From assembly GCA_020342115.1 (NCBI GenBank), contig CP070841.1:3054225-3103562 (forward strand): a DNA stretch of 49,338 nucleotides, written 5' to 3'. The first letter of the stretch is position 1; each line of letters opens with the position of its first letter. Made by a program: the position numbers and the translations under genes. This stretch comes from Spirochaetota bacterium. GTDB taxonomy: Bacteria > Spirochaetota > B62-G9 > DRHN01. The notes below the pieces were generated by a model, which searched no databases, was not told the DNA's origin, and saw only the letters and a program-made list of their open reading frames with translations. This document shows, piece by piece, positions 33,818-42,024 of this stretch.

Positions 33818-34261
33818 TTAGAAAGCTCCGAGCTGACACGCTTTTATTTTAAACTTCAGGGCTTCGCAGGCGGCTGAGACCTCTTTTCGTTTTACACCAA
33901 GCCTATCGGCGATAGACCATAATGAAGCACATGAGACTTTTCCATTTTCGGCCTTCTCCTCAAGTGCTTTTTTCATCTCATCTGAAATCGAATCTGCTGC
34001 CTGAATATCTTTGCCATGCTCAGGTTTATCACCGTATCCAAATAGCCCGAGCTGACATTTTTCAATCTTGATCTCCAAAAGGTCGGCATTGGTACCTACA
34101 TCTGACATATCGACTCCGAGCTCTTTTGAGATCATTTCAGCCGTACCACATGCAAGCCTGTTTCCGGTCGATTTGGTCCGAATCATCTCTGCAATCCGCT
34201 CATTAACAGGTGTGTCCTGCGGATGTTTAGCAGCATACTTTCCAGAATCTTCATGGGTCAT
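33818..34261 (-). CDS. Protein with two tandem CQLG-type repeats, function unknown
   Basis: 147 aa, soluble. Two halves are recognisably duplicated: residues about 22-80 (ACGTAEMISKELGV, then ADLLEIKIEKCQLGLFG) and about 92-147 (SCASLWSIADRLGV, then CEALKFKIKACQLGAF). Each has a Cys before a helix-turn-helix-like segment with LGV, and a closing K-I-x-x-CQLG. The paired cysteines in each half might bind metal or form a redox pair (inference). I do not know the family name. GAGGAGG lies 11 nt before the ATG. It is just outside the duplicated tRNA region. Confidence 0.7.
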   Translation of the reverse strand: MTHEDSGKYAAKHPQDTPVNERIAEMIRTKSTGNRLACGTAEMISKELGVDMSDVGTNADLLEIKIEKCQLGLFGYGDKPEHGKDIQAADSISDEMKKALEEKAENGKVSCASLWSIADRLGVKRKEVSAACEALKFKIKACQLGAF

Positions 34262-34442
34262 ATTAATTCAATCCTCCTCATAGTTAAATCCATTTATTCA
34301 AGCTATCAACGATCAGCTTTAAGCCCTCACGTAATTGAAAACCAGGGATTTCAGAAAATTGGGATACTATAGCATCTAGTCTGATTGTATCGAAAGGTAT
34401 TAAATCCCCTTTTGATGTCATATCCTGGTCGTGTTTTGACTG

Positions 34443-35060
34443 TTAAAAATTTGTGGTGAAGTTAACTGTTTTCAGTATCATCCAACCGGCTTTATCTACT
34501 GCAACCACTTTAAAGGTGTAGTTTGCATTATTCTTGAGATCCTTTACAAAAATATTCCATAGACTGTCCGAAGGTGATATGCTTCCGTAATGCCCCTGAT
34601 CACCTTTATAGTATATGTTTTCTATTCCAAAGTTATCACTTACCATTCCATGGATGGTAACATTTGGTAAGATTACCTCTGAATTATTAGTGGGTCCGAT
34701 TATTGAAAGATTCGGGGCGTATGGATCATAATATACCTTTACAAAATCACTTCCTGTAATACCACGTCCGGAAGCATGTACCCAGATGGTATTCCAGCCT
34801 TCGAAAAGTCTTATATCATAGAAGGTATGGCTTTTTTCACCTCCTTTCACATTATAAGTTTGAAACTCACAGGTGATTGTTCTAATTTCAGGATCAGACC
34901 AGCTGACGCTGACTGAGATATTGTCATAACGCCAGGCTTCGCCATCTTCAGGTGATGTGATCCATATATTTTTTAGTAATATATCTAATATATCAGAACA
35001 CGCTATGATTGAAACCAGACAAAACAACAAAATTATAGTGCTTGGAAGCAACTTTTTCAT
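34443..35060 (-). CDS. Lipoprotein with two Ig-like domains
   Basis: 205 aa from ATG 35060, which gives signal peptide MKKLLPSTIILLFCLVSIIAC with lipobox Cys21; an ATG five codons earlier is possible. Two beta-rich segments follow: about 35-115 (ITSPEDGEAWRY start) and about 117-205 (IIGPTNNSEVILPNVTIHG, then VVAVDKAGW), the latter like bacterial Ig or glucodextranase-B-type modules. Probably a surface or periplasmic protein. Divergent from the lipoprotein gene at 35188; 127 nt of spacer between. The 181 nt downstream (34262-34442) show nothing clear. Confidence 0.72.
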   Translation of the reverse strand: MKKLLPSTIILLFCLVSIIACSDILDILLKNIWITSPEDGEAWRYDNISVSVSWSDPEIRTITCEFQTYNVKGGEKSHTFYDIRLFEGWNTIWVHASGRGITGSDFVKVYYDPYAPNLSIIGPTNNSEVILPNVTIHGMVSDNFGIENIYYKGDQGHYGSISPSDSLWNIFVKDLKNNANYTFKVVAVDKAGWMILKTVNFTTNF

Positions 35061-35187
35061 GATACTTAAAATCATAATATTGTTTGTATCATCATTATCA
35101 TGTATAATAATATAATAAGAAATAGTACGCTACAGAATCATTGTCGTAATGTCCAATAAATGCTGCTGTCTTGGTAAGGGCATATTG

Positions 35188-35742
35188 ATGGTGATAAAAT
35201 GGCATTTGCCTGCATATAGTGTAATTTTTGCCGTTCTGCTTTTGTTAATTATTTCCTGCATGTGGATTCCAGTAGAAAAAACATGGAACGTCAATGGAAC
35301 CGCAACCTTTAAGGGTACTCCTGCTGATGATGTGAAGCTTGCCGCTTTTTTAATACGACGAACAGATGTTTTTGACATCAATTCTATATGCGTGAGTAAT
35401 ATAACAAACCTGGGTACTGAAGGGGGTGTTTTCTCTCTGAATATGGATGTAGAAGAGTATAGTGTAAATTCAGGAGATAGAATTGTGTTGATATTCTGGG
35501 AAGACAGTGTAAATAATGAGGTATATGATAATGGAGAGAGATTTGAGTATGTCGAACCGCTTCCGGGCTGTCCGGTATTTAAGAATGCTCTAAGTTGCCT
35601 GTTTTTCTATTCTGATAAACGAGACAATATTTTGCTGTGTGAAAAAGGATGGAATGTTGATCATGGATTCTTGATATCCATTTCCGTGAGTATTGCAGTA
35701 TTATCGAATGCTAAAATAACCAATTGGTACAGTTGGAATTAA
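35188..35742 (+). CDS. Predicted lipoprotein, function unknown
   Basis: 184 aa from ATG 35188, chosen because AAGGG lies 8 nt upstream and it leaves signal sequence MVIKWHLPAYSVIFAVLLLL with lipobox LIISC (Cys24); an upstream in-frame ATG (35149) would add 13 cysteine-rich residues. The mature part is beta-rich with acidic turns (WEDSVNNEVYDNGERFEY). Family not recognised. It diverges from the Ig-like lipoprotein gene, and the shared spacer probably holds both promoters. The 258-nt region after it is AT-rich and holds no feature I can name. Confidence 0.65.
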   Translation: MVIKWHLPAYSVIFAVLLLLIISCMWIPVEKTWNVNGTATFKGTPADDVKLAAFLIRRTDVFDINSICVSNITNLGTEGGVFSLNMDVEEYSVNSGDRIVLIFWEDSVNNEVYDNGERFEYVEPLPGCPVFKNALSCLFFYSDKRDNILLCEKGWNVDHGFLISISVSIAVLSNAKITNWYSWN

Positions 35743-36000
35743 ATTATAGAATTCATATACATAAAATCATTTAATTAGAATTGGGATGACAATGTAACAT
35801 TTACAGAAATGTCATGATATTAATTTTTGTATGCATTTTTCTTTAATTTAGAAATATAGCAGTGGAATTAAATATGAAAAGATGTTAAAGTTGCAAGACA
35901 CATCGATTGAGTGCAATAAGTGGATACCAGCTTATTAAATAAATAGAATATTCCTGTTTCTTGAGTTATTTGATGATATATTATTAGAGGGGGGATCCTG

Positions 36001-36192
36001 TTGAGAAAAGCTCAAAATTACAATCAGGGTTTTATTGAGGGTTATTATACAGGTTTCATAAAGGGAAAATCCGAAACAGATACAAAAGCATTTATCGCAG
36101 GGTATGAGAAATGCTTGAAGTATATTTATCTTGACCACAGTGATATGGTTTTTCTGAAAGTGGTTGAAACCAGTGAAGATATAAGAAACTGA
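36001..36192 (+). CDS. Small hypothetical protein
   Basis: 63 aa from TTG 36001, preceded by a strong GAGGGGGGATC site about 5 nt upstream. Basic N-terminal half with repeated GFIEGYYTGFIKGK and AFIAGYEK patterns; no membrane segment or known motif. The good ribosome site is the main support for it being real. Confidence 0.45.
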   Translation: MRKAQNYNQGFIEGYYTGFIKGKSETDTKAFIAGYEKCLKYIYLDHSDMVFLKVVETSEDIRN

Positions 36193-36368
36193 TGGCTCTC
36201 TGCTTGTTTTCTAGCCACTATGATAAATCTTCCATTTCATTGTAGATATTCCTTGCAATATTATTCTATCATATATAAATTCTTGGATTGTCACTAAAAA
36301 ATAAATATGTAAGAATACCAATGTGTATGTATTAGAATTTTCTATTTTGTATAGATGAAGAACGCATT

Positions 36369-37796
36369 ATGAAAATACTTTTTGTCAAACCTCCTTTAAA
36401 TCCAAAAATCTTCAGCTATACCAGATATGAACCTCTGGAATTCGAATACCTCGCTGCAGCTGTACCTGAACATGAAGTCGATATATTCGATATGCGAATT
36501 GAAAAAAATCTGATGAAGAAATTAAGGACGTTTAAACCCGACCTGGTAGGTATAACTGCATACACATGTGATGTTAATACCAGCAAGCGTATATTAAAGG
36601 AGATAAAAATTTTTAATCCTGGTATTAAAACAGTTATCGGAGGACATCACGCAACCTTTGTGCCATCAGATTTTCTCGAGAGCTATATCGATACCATTTT
36701 TTTAAGCTATGCAGATAAATCGTTCAAGGAATACATCAGTGCTCTAAACAATGGCGGAGACCTGGAAAGTGTTGCTAATATCGGTCTGGTTAAGGATAGT
36801 AAGATTCTTTTCACAAAGAGGGAAACGAACTATTTAAATCTAAATTCTCTCCCAATGCCTGCAAGGCATTTAACACACAAATATTATAAAAAATACCACG
36901 ATTCATATGCACAAAAAACTGCTCTCATAATGTCAAGTAGAGGATGCCCCTTTAGGTGCACTTTCTGTGCATGCTGGAAGTTGATGGATGGGAAATATGC
37001 AACGAGAAACGTTGAGAGTGTAGTTGAAGAGTTGAAGCAGATACCTCCAGTATCAAAGATTATCGATTTTTCGGACGACAATACTTTTCATAATATTAAA
37101 AGGGCATGGCAGCTAGTAGAAATGATAAAGGCACACAAGATAGATAGAAAGTATAAGATGTATGCCCGCGCTGATACAATAGTGAAAAATCCCGATCTCT
37201 TCGAAAGCTTCAGAGAAGCAGGGCTTGAGTATCTGACAGTTGGCCTTGAATCGATCGATGATGGAGGCCTGAAGGAAATCAATAAAAAAACGTCAGTTAA
37301 AATGAACGACGAGGCTATCCAAATCATGAAGAAACTGGGTATCTATGTTGATGCGCATCTAATCGTCTATCCAAGATTTACCAAAGAAGATTTCTCCAAC
37401 CTCTTTCAGTATGTGGAAGACCGGTGTTTGTTCCGCAACACATTTGCAGTCTTAACACCTCTCCCAGGCACAGACTTATATGCCGATAACCTGAAAGACC
37501 TTGCGATTAGAGACTATGATTACTTTGATTTCGGACACTCAATATTTAAAACTCACCTCGGTAGAAAAGAGTTTTATAAACAGCTTGCAAACCTCTACAG
37601 AAAGGCTTATGCACCGGGTAGGATTATCAGATACAAACTCCGTCATTCACGAAGGGTTCCGGAAAATCCTGATGACTTTTATGCCTACAACACAGATGGA
37701 TTTTCATTCTGGGTATTAGTATTAATGTACATTATTTCGGTTCCGTATTTCATAAAAATGTTAAATATCCACAAATCAGAGCCGATCCGTAATTAG
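36369..37796 (+). CDS. B12-binding-type radical SAM protein
   Basis: 475 aa. Residues 1-130 look like a cobalamin-binding Rossmann domain (LVGITAYTCDVN, TVIGGHHATFVPSD) but the DxHxxG cobalamin-ligand motif is absent, so B12 may be bound base-off without His or not at all. The radical SAM cluster is Cys193, Cys197, Cys200 (RGCPFRCTFC). Near the C-terminus (about 440-462) is a hydrophobic helix (FWVLVLMYIISVPYFI), suggesting membrane association, as in enzymes acting on lipids. Related families include hopanoid and bacteriochlorophyll methylases or cyclases; substrate not identifiable. Convergent with the next gene, 32 nt apart. Confidence 0.8.
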   Translation: MKILFVKPPLNPKIFSYTRYEPLEFEYLAAAVPEHEVDIFDMRIEKNLMKKLRTFKPDLVGITAYTCDVNTSKRILKEIKIFNPGIKTVIGGHHATFVPSDFLESYIDTIFLSYADKSFKEYISALNNGGDLESVANIGLVKDSKILFTKRETNYLNLNSLPMPARHLTHKYYKKYHDSYAQKTALIMSSRGCPFRCTFCACWKLMDGKYATRNVESVVEELKQIPPVSKIIDFSDDNTFHNIKRAWQLVEMIKAHKIDRKYKMYARADTIVKNPDLFESFREAGLEYLTVGLESIDDGGLKEINKKTSVKMNDEAIQIMKKLGIYVDAHLIVYPRFTKEDFSNLFQYVEDRCLFRNTFAVLTPLPGTDLYADNLKDLAIRDYDYFDFGHSIFKTHLGRKEFYKQLANLYRKAYAPGRIIRYKLRHSRRVPENPDDFYAYNTDGFSFWVLVLMYIISVPYFIKMLNIHKSEPIRN

Positions 37797-37828
37797 TTAA
37801 AAAATATTATCCCCATACAGTTTCTTAT

Positions 37829-38851
37829 TTAATCCAATTGAGATGGTTCTTTTTTTTCTTTAGCGGATGGTTTACGTAAAATGATGTTAATATCTTGCAG
37901 GGCTGGTTGAAGTGAAGCGAGGCCGATGAGAACACGTATGGTTGCTCGGGCAAATGGAAGAAAGAGGGTGAGTGCAGCAATCGACTCAGTGGAAGCATAG
38001 CCCCCAAAGAAGACAGCAAAAGCTATGGTGGTAGTGCCAAATCCAGCAAAGGCTATCGGCAGATCAATAATGAACATCAGAAGAGGATACACTGCCATAA
38101 ACTCAAGTAAAGGTATATTCATCTCAAAGGCACGAGACACAAAATAAATTCCTATTAAAGAAAGAATAAAGGGGGGTACTCCCATGAACCATGTAAACAA
38201 CCACTGTTTAGGAGATGCCATCCGAAAAGCCGTCCAGAACTCTGCTTCTCGGTTTTTAACAAGTATTTTACTCAGCCCGAAGTGTGTGTTTTGATGCCAG
38301 AAAAGCCACGCTTCAATCAACCAGTACACACCAAAGACCAGTATTCCCCACCAGACCCAGACATGGATCTTTGCCTTTTCGAATAGACCGAAGTAATACA
38401 TCAAGGGAGCAGTTGGTATCAGCACAACACACAGCCCCCACATGGTGAGCCCGAACCGAAACAGTGTGATGCCCAGCAGTTTTTTCCATTTTATCTCGGA
38501 CTTTTTCCAAACGTATGCAAGGATACCGCCGCTTCCCAAATATGGGCTTACCATCATCAACAGATAAGCGGCTCCTCTTACCCAGAAGAAGGTTTTGAAG
38601 GAAAAGAGACCATGAAACCAGGTTACATGTCGCTCGATAATAAGAACCTCAAAAAACCAGAAGACTAGCTGAGGCAGAATAACAGCAGGGATAGCAATGG
38701 TAAAATTTATCCTGCGTGCAGCACCGAACACACTGGACCAATCCTGGCTGTGGAAGTAGTAGTATAGGATGATCGCACTTACTAAAATAGGTATAAACTT
38801 TTTCGCCCAGGGCGGAATCTGAATAGAACTCCTCATAGGTAAAAACACCAT
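37829..38851 (-). CDS. UPF0104/lysylphosphatidylglycerol synthase-like integral membrane protein
   Basis: 340 aa with about 8 hydrophobic segments. The pattern (IERHVTWFHGLFSFKTFFWV, MMVSPYLGSGGILAYVW, FAGFGTTTIAF) fits the LPG-synthase transmembrane/UPF0104 family without the C-terminal aminoacyl-transfer domain. Such proteins are flippase-like or accessory to lipid glycosylation; no specific role can be given. It could work with the neighbouring membrane-associated radical SAM gene, but they are on opposite strands. No strong ribosome site; ATG at 38836 is an alternative start. Confidence 0.75.
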   Translation of the reverse strand: MVFLPMRSSIQIPPWAKKFIPILVSAIILYYYFHSQDWSSVFGAARRINFTIAIPAVILPQLVFWFFEVLIIERHVTWFHGLFSFKTFFWVRGAAYLLMMVSPYLGSGGILAYVWKKSEIKWKKLLGITLFRFGLTMWGLCVVLIPTAPLMYYFGLFEKAKIHVWVWWGILVFGVYWLIEAWLFWHQNTHFGLSKILVKNREAEFWTAFRMASPKQWLFTWFMGVPPFILSLIGIYFVSRAFEMNIPLLEFMAVYPLLMFIIDLPIAFAGFGTTTIAFAVFFGGYASTESIAALTLFLPFARATIRVLIGLASLQPALQDINIILRKPSAKEKKEPSQLD

Positions 38852-39183
38852 ATCAATTCTTTATGATGTAATTCAGATGGTATAACCATGCCTTTTCAAT
38901 CAAATGTTTAATGGTTTTTTATTACCATAAGACACAGAGTTGATAATTATAACATAGCGCTGAATTAGTTTACACTCATTTTGGTATTAGTCAACTCCTT
39001 GACAACACTTATTTAAGATGGAAAATATAATTATGGCGCAAAGTATATTTGAAAAATTTGCTTAATCGAGACACATGAATAAATTTGTTTTAAATATGAT
39101 CTGCTGAGTTTTGCATATACAGAGTTTTTTTGGTATAATGAGCTGGTTGAAACGTACATATAGAGTGAGTATAGGAGCGTTTA
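38852..39183. other. AT-rich divergent spacer
   Basis: 332 nt between the UPF0104-like gene (minus) and the MazG-like gene (plus). No coding frame seen. A good plus-strand promoter lies at its right end (listed separately). Upstream is CTCCTTGACAACACTTATT with TATAAT-poor context; no minus-strand promoter is convincing. Confidence 0.5.
39111..39139 (+). promoter_or_regulatory. Promoter of the MazG-like gene
   Basis: TTGCAT (39111-39116) and TATAAT (39134-39139) are 17 nt apart, and TGG directly before the -10 makes an extended -10. The gene's ATG is 45 nt further on with AGGAG at about 39174. Confidence 0.65.
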
Positions 39184-39549
39184 ATGGACAGCAAAACAAA
39201 GATAGATGATATAAAAAAGGAAGTAATATCATTTAGAGACGAGCGTAACTGGCGTCAGTATCATGATCCCAAGAACCTGGCAATGGCGTTATCCATCGAA
39301 GCGTCAGAGCTTCAGGAGCTTTTTCTCTGGAAATCACCTGATGAGATTAAGCAGATTTTATCTTCTAAGAAGGATATAGCAAGAATCCGAGAAGAGATCG
39401 CCGACATCTTCATCTACCTTCTTTATCTTTCTGACAGTGTCGGGGTTGACCTTTCCGATGTAGCAATGGAAAAGATTGAGATAAATAGAAAACGATATCC
39501 TATGGATAAGAGCTACAGCAGCAATAAGAAATATACAGATTTAGATTGA
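39184..39549 (+). CDS. MazG-like nucleotide pyrophosphohydrolase
   Basis: 121 aa single-domain all-alpha NTP pyrophosphatase, resembling dCTPase/RS21-C6-type MazG-like proteins (PF12643-type). The metal-binding acidic motif is present: EASELQE (39-45) and EEIADIFIYLLYLSD with Asp74; N-terminal DERNWRQYHDPKNLAMALSI matches. It cleaves (d)NTPs to monophosphates, cleaning the pool. It stands alone with its own promoter and terminator. Confidence 0.9.
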   Translation: MDSKTKIDDIKKEVISFRDERNWRQYHDPKNLAMALSIEASELQELFLWKSPDEIKQILSSKKDIARIREEIADIFIYLLYLSDSVGVDLSDVAMEKIEINRKRYPMDKSYSSNKKYTDLD

Positions 39550-39566
39550 TTTGAGCGTCATTGATG

Positions 39567-39590
39567 GCTGATGCCATCAGCTTTGTCTTT
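39567..39590 (+). terminator. Terminator after the MazG-like gene
   Basis: GCTGAT-GCC-ATCAGC (39567-39581) followed by TTTGTCTTT. A second small hairpin ACCTG-TTTG-CAGGT (39618-39631) lies closer to the convergent regulator gene but lacks a T-run on either strand. Confidence 0.65.
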
Positions 39591-39637
39591 GGTGATTTAA
39601 TCATCCTGATATGAATTACCTGTTTGCAGGTGAGCTT

Positions 39638-40297
39638 TTACTCATCCAATTCCATCTCCTCCCAGAATCCTTTCCTGACTGAGATAGATTTGCCTTTCCA
39701 GGTAATCTTTCCTTCCTTTTCGAGTCGTGCGATAAGTCTTGAGAGCGTTTCCGGTATTGTTCCTATGCTTGCAGCAAAGTCTTTTTTAGAGAAGTGAATA
39801 GTGTATTCGTCCCTAACACCATATTGTTCCTTTATGAAACGAAAAAACCTTTCCTCAAGATCGTATGCAGAAAGGTAGAGTATTCTTTGGGTGAGGTATC
39901 GCTGTTTGCTCATCAGCATCCTGATAAAATCATTGCGAAAGTTTTCCTCAACAAGAAGGCAGAGAAGCTGAAATCTGGGAATCAAAAGTAAATCACTCTT
40001 TCTTACTGCCCTTGCACTTACAGGATAGTTCTTCTCCTCGAAAAGTATCACCTCTGCAAAAATCTCACCGGGTACTATGGTTTTAATCACAGTTTCCCTG
40101 CCGTCCTTGGACGTCTTGAATATTTGAATACCGCCATTTACAAGAAGATATATGGAATGTCCCTCATTTCCTTCGTTAAAAAGAGTTTGTTTTTTTTCTA
40201 CAGTTTTTGGAATACAAATTTTAGCAAGGGATATAAGGTTTTTTTCAGAAAGGTCTTTAAAGAAATCGGTGAATTGTAATAACTTTACTATATCCAT
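39638..40297 (-). CDS. Crp/Fnr-family transcriptional regulator
   Basis: 219 aa. The N-terminal cupin-like effector domain (about 8-125) has the cyclic-nucleotide-binding fold (LFNEGNEGHSIYLLVNGG) and the C-terminal helix-turn-helix (about 160-185, FAASIGTIPETLSRLIARLE). FNR-type N-terminal FeS cysteines are lacking, so it is not a direct O2 sensor like FNR; the HcpR/DNR branch is one possibility. The gene diverges from the FeS operon; the operator at 40320-40333 lies between them, 22 nt from its start codon. Confidence 0.88.
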   Translation of the reverse strand: MDIVKLLQFTDFFKDLSEKNLISLAKICIPKTVEKKQTLFNEGNEGHSIYLLVNGGIQIFKTSKDGRETVIKTIVPGEIFAEVILFEEKNYPVSARAVRKSDLLLIPRFQLLCLLVEENFRNDFIRMLMSKQRYLTQRILYLSAYDLEERFFRFIKEQYGVRDEYTIHFSKKDFAASIGTIPETLSRLIARLEKEGKITWKGKSISVRKGFWEEMELDE

Positions 40298-40319
40298 TTA
40301 ACTATTTTTAAACAAATTC

Positions 40320-40333
40320 TTGACCTGAATCAA
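40320..40333 (+). promoter_or_regulatory. FNR/HcpR-like operator
   Basis: TTGACCTGAATCAA differs by one base from the FNR consensus TTGAT-N4-ATCAA. Its left half TTGACC is that of HcpR-type sites. Its centre (40326.5) lies about 41 nt upstream of the start expected from the -10 at 40355, the class II position of an activator. It is also the likely autoregulation site for the divergent Crp/Fnr gene. Confidence 0.7.
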
Positions 40334-40354
40334 GGTTTTAGGTTCGTATCATGT

Positions 40355-40360
40355 TAGATT
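40355..40360 (+). promoter_or_regulatory. Predicted -10 of the FeS/HD operon
   Basis: TAGATT, with no good -35 at the right distance; the FNR-like operator occupies that place, which fits activator dependence. AAGGAG (40376-40381) is the ribosome site of the first gene. Confidence 0.5.
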
Positions 40361-40388
40361 AATTACATCAAATATAAGGAGTTCGGTG

Positions 40389-41246
40389 ATGAAACGAAAG
40401 ATAATTAATATTGATGAAGAGAAATGCACTGGTTGCGGGGATTGTATCCCAAACTGTCCAGAGGGAGCAATCCAGATTATAGATGGAAAAGCGCGCCTCA
40501 TAAGTGATCTCTTCTGTGACGGGCTCGGGGCATGCATAGGTCATTGTCCGGAGAATGCGATAACAGTAGAGGAGAGGGAAGCACAACCTTATGATGAGGA
40601 GATGGTGATGGAAAACATCGTCAGGCACGGTGAAAATACGATTCAAGCCCATCTTAACCATTTAAAGGAGCATGGTGAAACGGAATATCTCAAACAGGCT
40701 CTATGTTTTCTTGAGGAGAAGGGTATAGATATCAAGCTGAATAAAGAACCAGCAGGACATCATCATGGAGGGGGCTGCCCTGGCGCCAGGGCTATGAGCT
40801 TTTCTCAACCTGACTCACAAGAAGGGAGTGAGGAAGGAAACAGACCATCCCAGCTGAGCCACTGGCCGATTCAACTGCATCTCATTTCTCCACTTGCTCC
40901 GCAGTTTCAGGGTAAAGATGTGCTCCTTTCAGCAGATTGTGTTGCCTACACTATAGGAGACTTTCATAAAGATTTCCTAAAGGGTAAGTCATTGACAATT
41001 GCATGTCCAAAGCTCGATAGCGGAAAAGAAGTATATATTGAAAAGCTAAGAGCTCTTATTGATCATGCAAAGATTAATACGATTACTGTTATGACCATGG
41101 AGGTTCCTTGCTGTTCCGGGCTTGTATACCTTGCAGAGGAAGCGCTTCGCTCTTCAGAAAGGCATATACCTTTGAAGCATATCAAGGTAAGTTTAAAGGG
41201 AGAGGTTTTAGAAGAAGAGTGGATTTCTGAGAAAACAGAAGCATAA
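40389..41246 (+). CDS. Ferredoxin-domain iron-sulfur protein
   Basis: 285 aa from ATG 40389, 7 nt after AAGGAG. One full [4Fe-4S] motif (Cys13, Cys16, Cys19, Cys23 in CTGCGDCIPNC). The second has Cys43, Cys49, Cys53 with Leu46 at the missing position (CDGLGACIGHC), so the second cluster may be [3Fe-4S] or differently ligated; I believe this spacing is normal for the family. A GHHHGGGCPG segment near residue 120 and CPKLDSGK and EVPCCSG later could bind another metal. Cytoplasmic redox protein of unknown partner, found in HcpR-type regulons in anaerobes (established), here under the FNR-like site. Confidence 0.85.
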   Translation: MKRKIINIDEEKCTGCGDCIPNCPEGAIQIIDGKARLISDLFCDGLGACIGHCPENAITVEEREAQPYDEEMVMENIVRHGENTIQAHLNHLKEHGETEYLKQALCFLEEKGIDIKLNKEPAGHHHGGGCPGARAMSFSQPDSQEGSEEGNRPSQLSHWPIQLHLISPLAPQFQGKDVLLSADCVAYTIGDFHKDFLKGKSLTIACPKLDSGKEVYIEKLRALIDHAKINTITVMTMEVPCCSGLVYLAEEALRSSERHIPLKHIKVSLKGEVLEEEWISEKTEA

Positions 41247-41256
41247 GGATTACAAG

Positions 41257-41952
41257 ATGGCTATTAAATGTCCCGGCTCAATGATCATGTGGCAGCCAAA
41301 ACCAGAAATATTCAGATGTCAGTCTTGTGGCCATGAAGTAGAGATCTGGACCGATGAGATAAAGGTAACCTGCAGGAACTGCAATCAGGTTGTCTCAAAA
41401 TATATAGACATGAGCTGCATCGAATGGTGCAAGCTGGCGAAAGAGTGTGTAGGAGAGGGTCAGTTTAATAAATATATGAAGAACAGGGTCAGGTCTGTAA
41501 AAGAAAAACTCTTACAATTCCTGGATGAGCATTTTGGTACTGATATCAAACGCATTGAGCACGCACAAAAAGTATTGAAATACGCAGAAGATATTTTAAT
41601 GGCTGAAGATGGAGATTCTCACATTGTTATTCCGGCAGCTATTCTCCATGATGTGGGAAACAAGGAGAATGAGGAAGATCATGCAAGAGTAGGAGCAGAT
41701 ATCGCCAGAAAGCTCCTCCTGAAACACGGCTTTCAGATAGATCATATTGATGAGATATGCGATATTATCCTCCACCACCATTTGAGAGATGAAGCGGGCA
41801 GGAAAAACTACAGGATCATTTTCGATGCTGACCGGCTTGTCAATTTTAAGGATGAAATTCATAATTTAGATAAGAAGAAAATCGAATCAAAGATTAATAC
41901 CAGTTGTCTTACATCTACTGGAAAGGAACTTGCGCGAAAAATATACCTATAA
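41257..41952 (+). CDS. HD-domain phosphohydrolase with N-terminal zinc ribbon
   Basis: 231 aa. Residues 1-65 are cysteine-rich: CxxC pairs at Cys21/24 and Cys39/42, then Cys54, Cys58, Cys64. The HD domain follows with His102, His131-Asp132 (ILHDVGNKE), His173-175 and Asp190, a complete metal site. It begins 10 nt after the FeS gene, so it is co-transcribed. The substrate (nucleotide or second messenger) cannot be read from sequence. Often found next to this ferredoxin in anaerobes (recollection). Confidence 0.82.
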   Translation: MAIKCPGSMIMWQPKPEIFRCQSCGHEVEIWTDEIKVTCRNCNQVVSKYIDMSCIEWCKLAKECVGEGQFNKYMKNRVRSVKEKLLQFLDEHFGTDIKRIEHAQKVLKYAEDILMAEDGDSHIVIPAAILHDVGNKENEEDHARVGADIARKLLLKHGFQIDHIDEICDIILHHHLRDEAGRKNYRIIFDADRLVNFKDEIHNLDKKKIESKINTSCLTSTGKELARKIYL

Positions 41953-41972
41953 ACCTTGAATGTTTTATTTTT

Positions 41973-42006
41973 AAACAGGGAAGGGAGGAGCCCCTTCCCG
42001 TTTCTA
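41973..42006. terminator. Bidirectional terminator between convergent genes
   Basis: AAACAGGGAAGGG (41973 onward) pairs with CCCCTTCCCGTTT (41991-42003), flanked by TTTATTTTTAAA on the left and TTT on the right, so it can serve both the FeS/HD operon and the lipoprotein gene facing it. Confidence 0.75.
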
Positions 42007-42024
42007 TTACAGTGCTGACATTAT

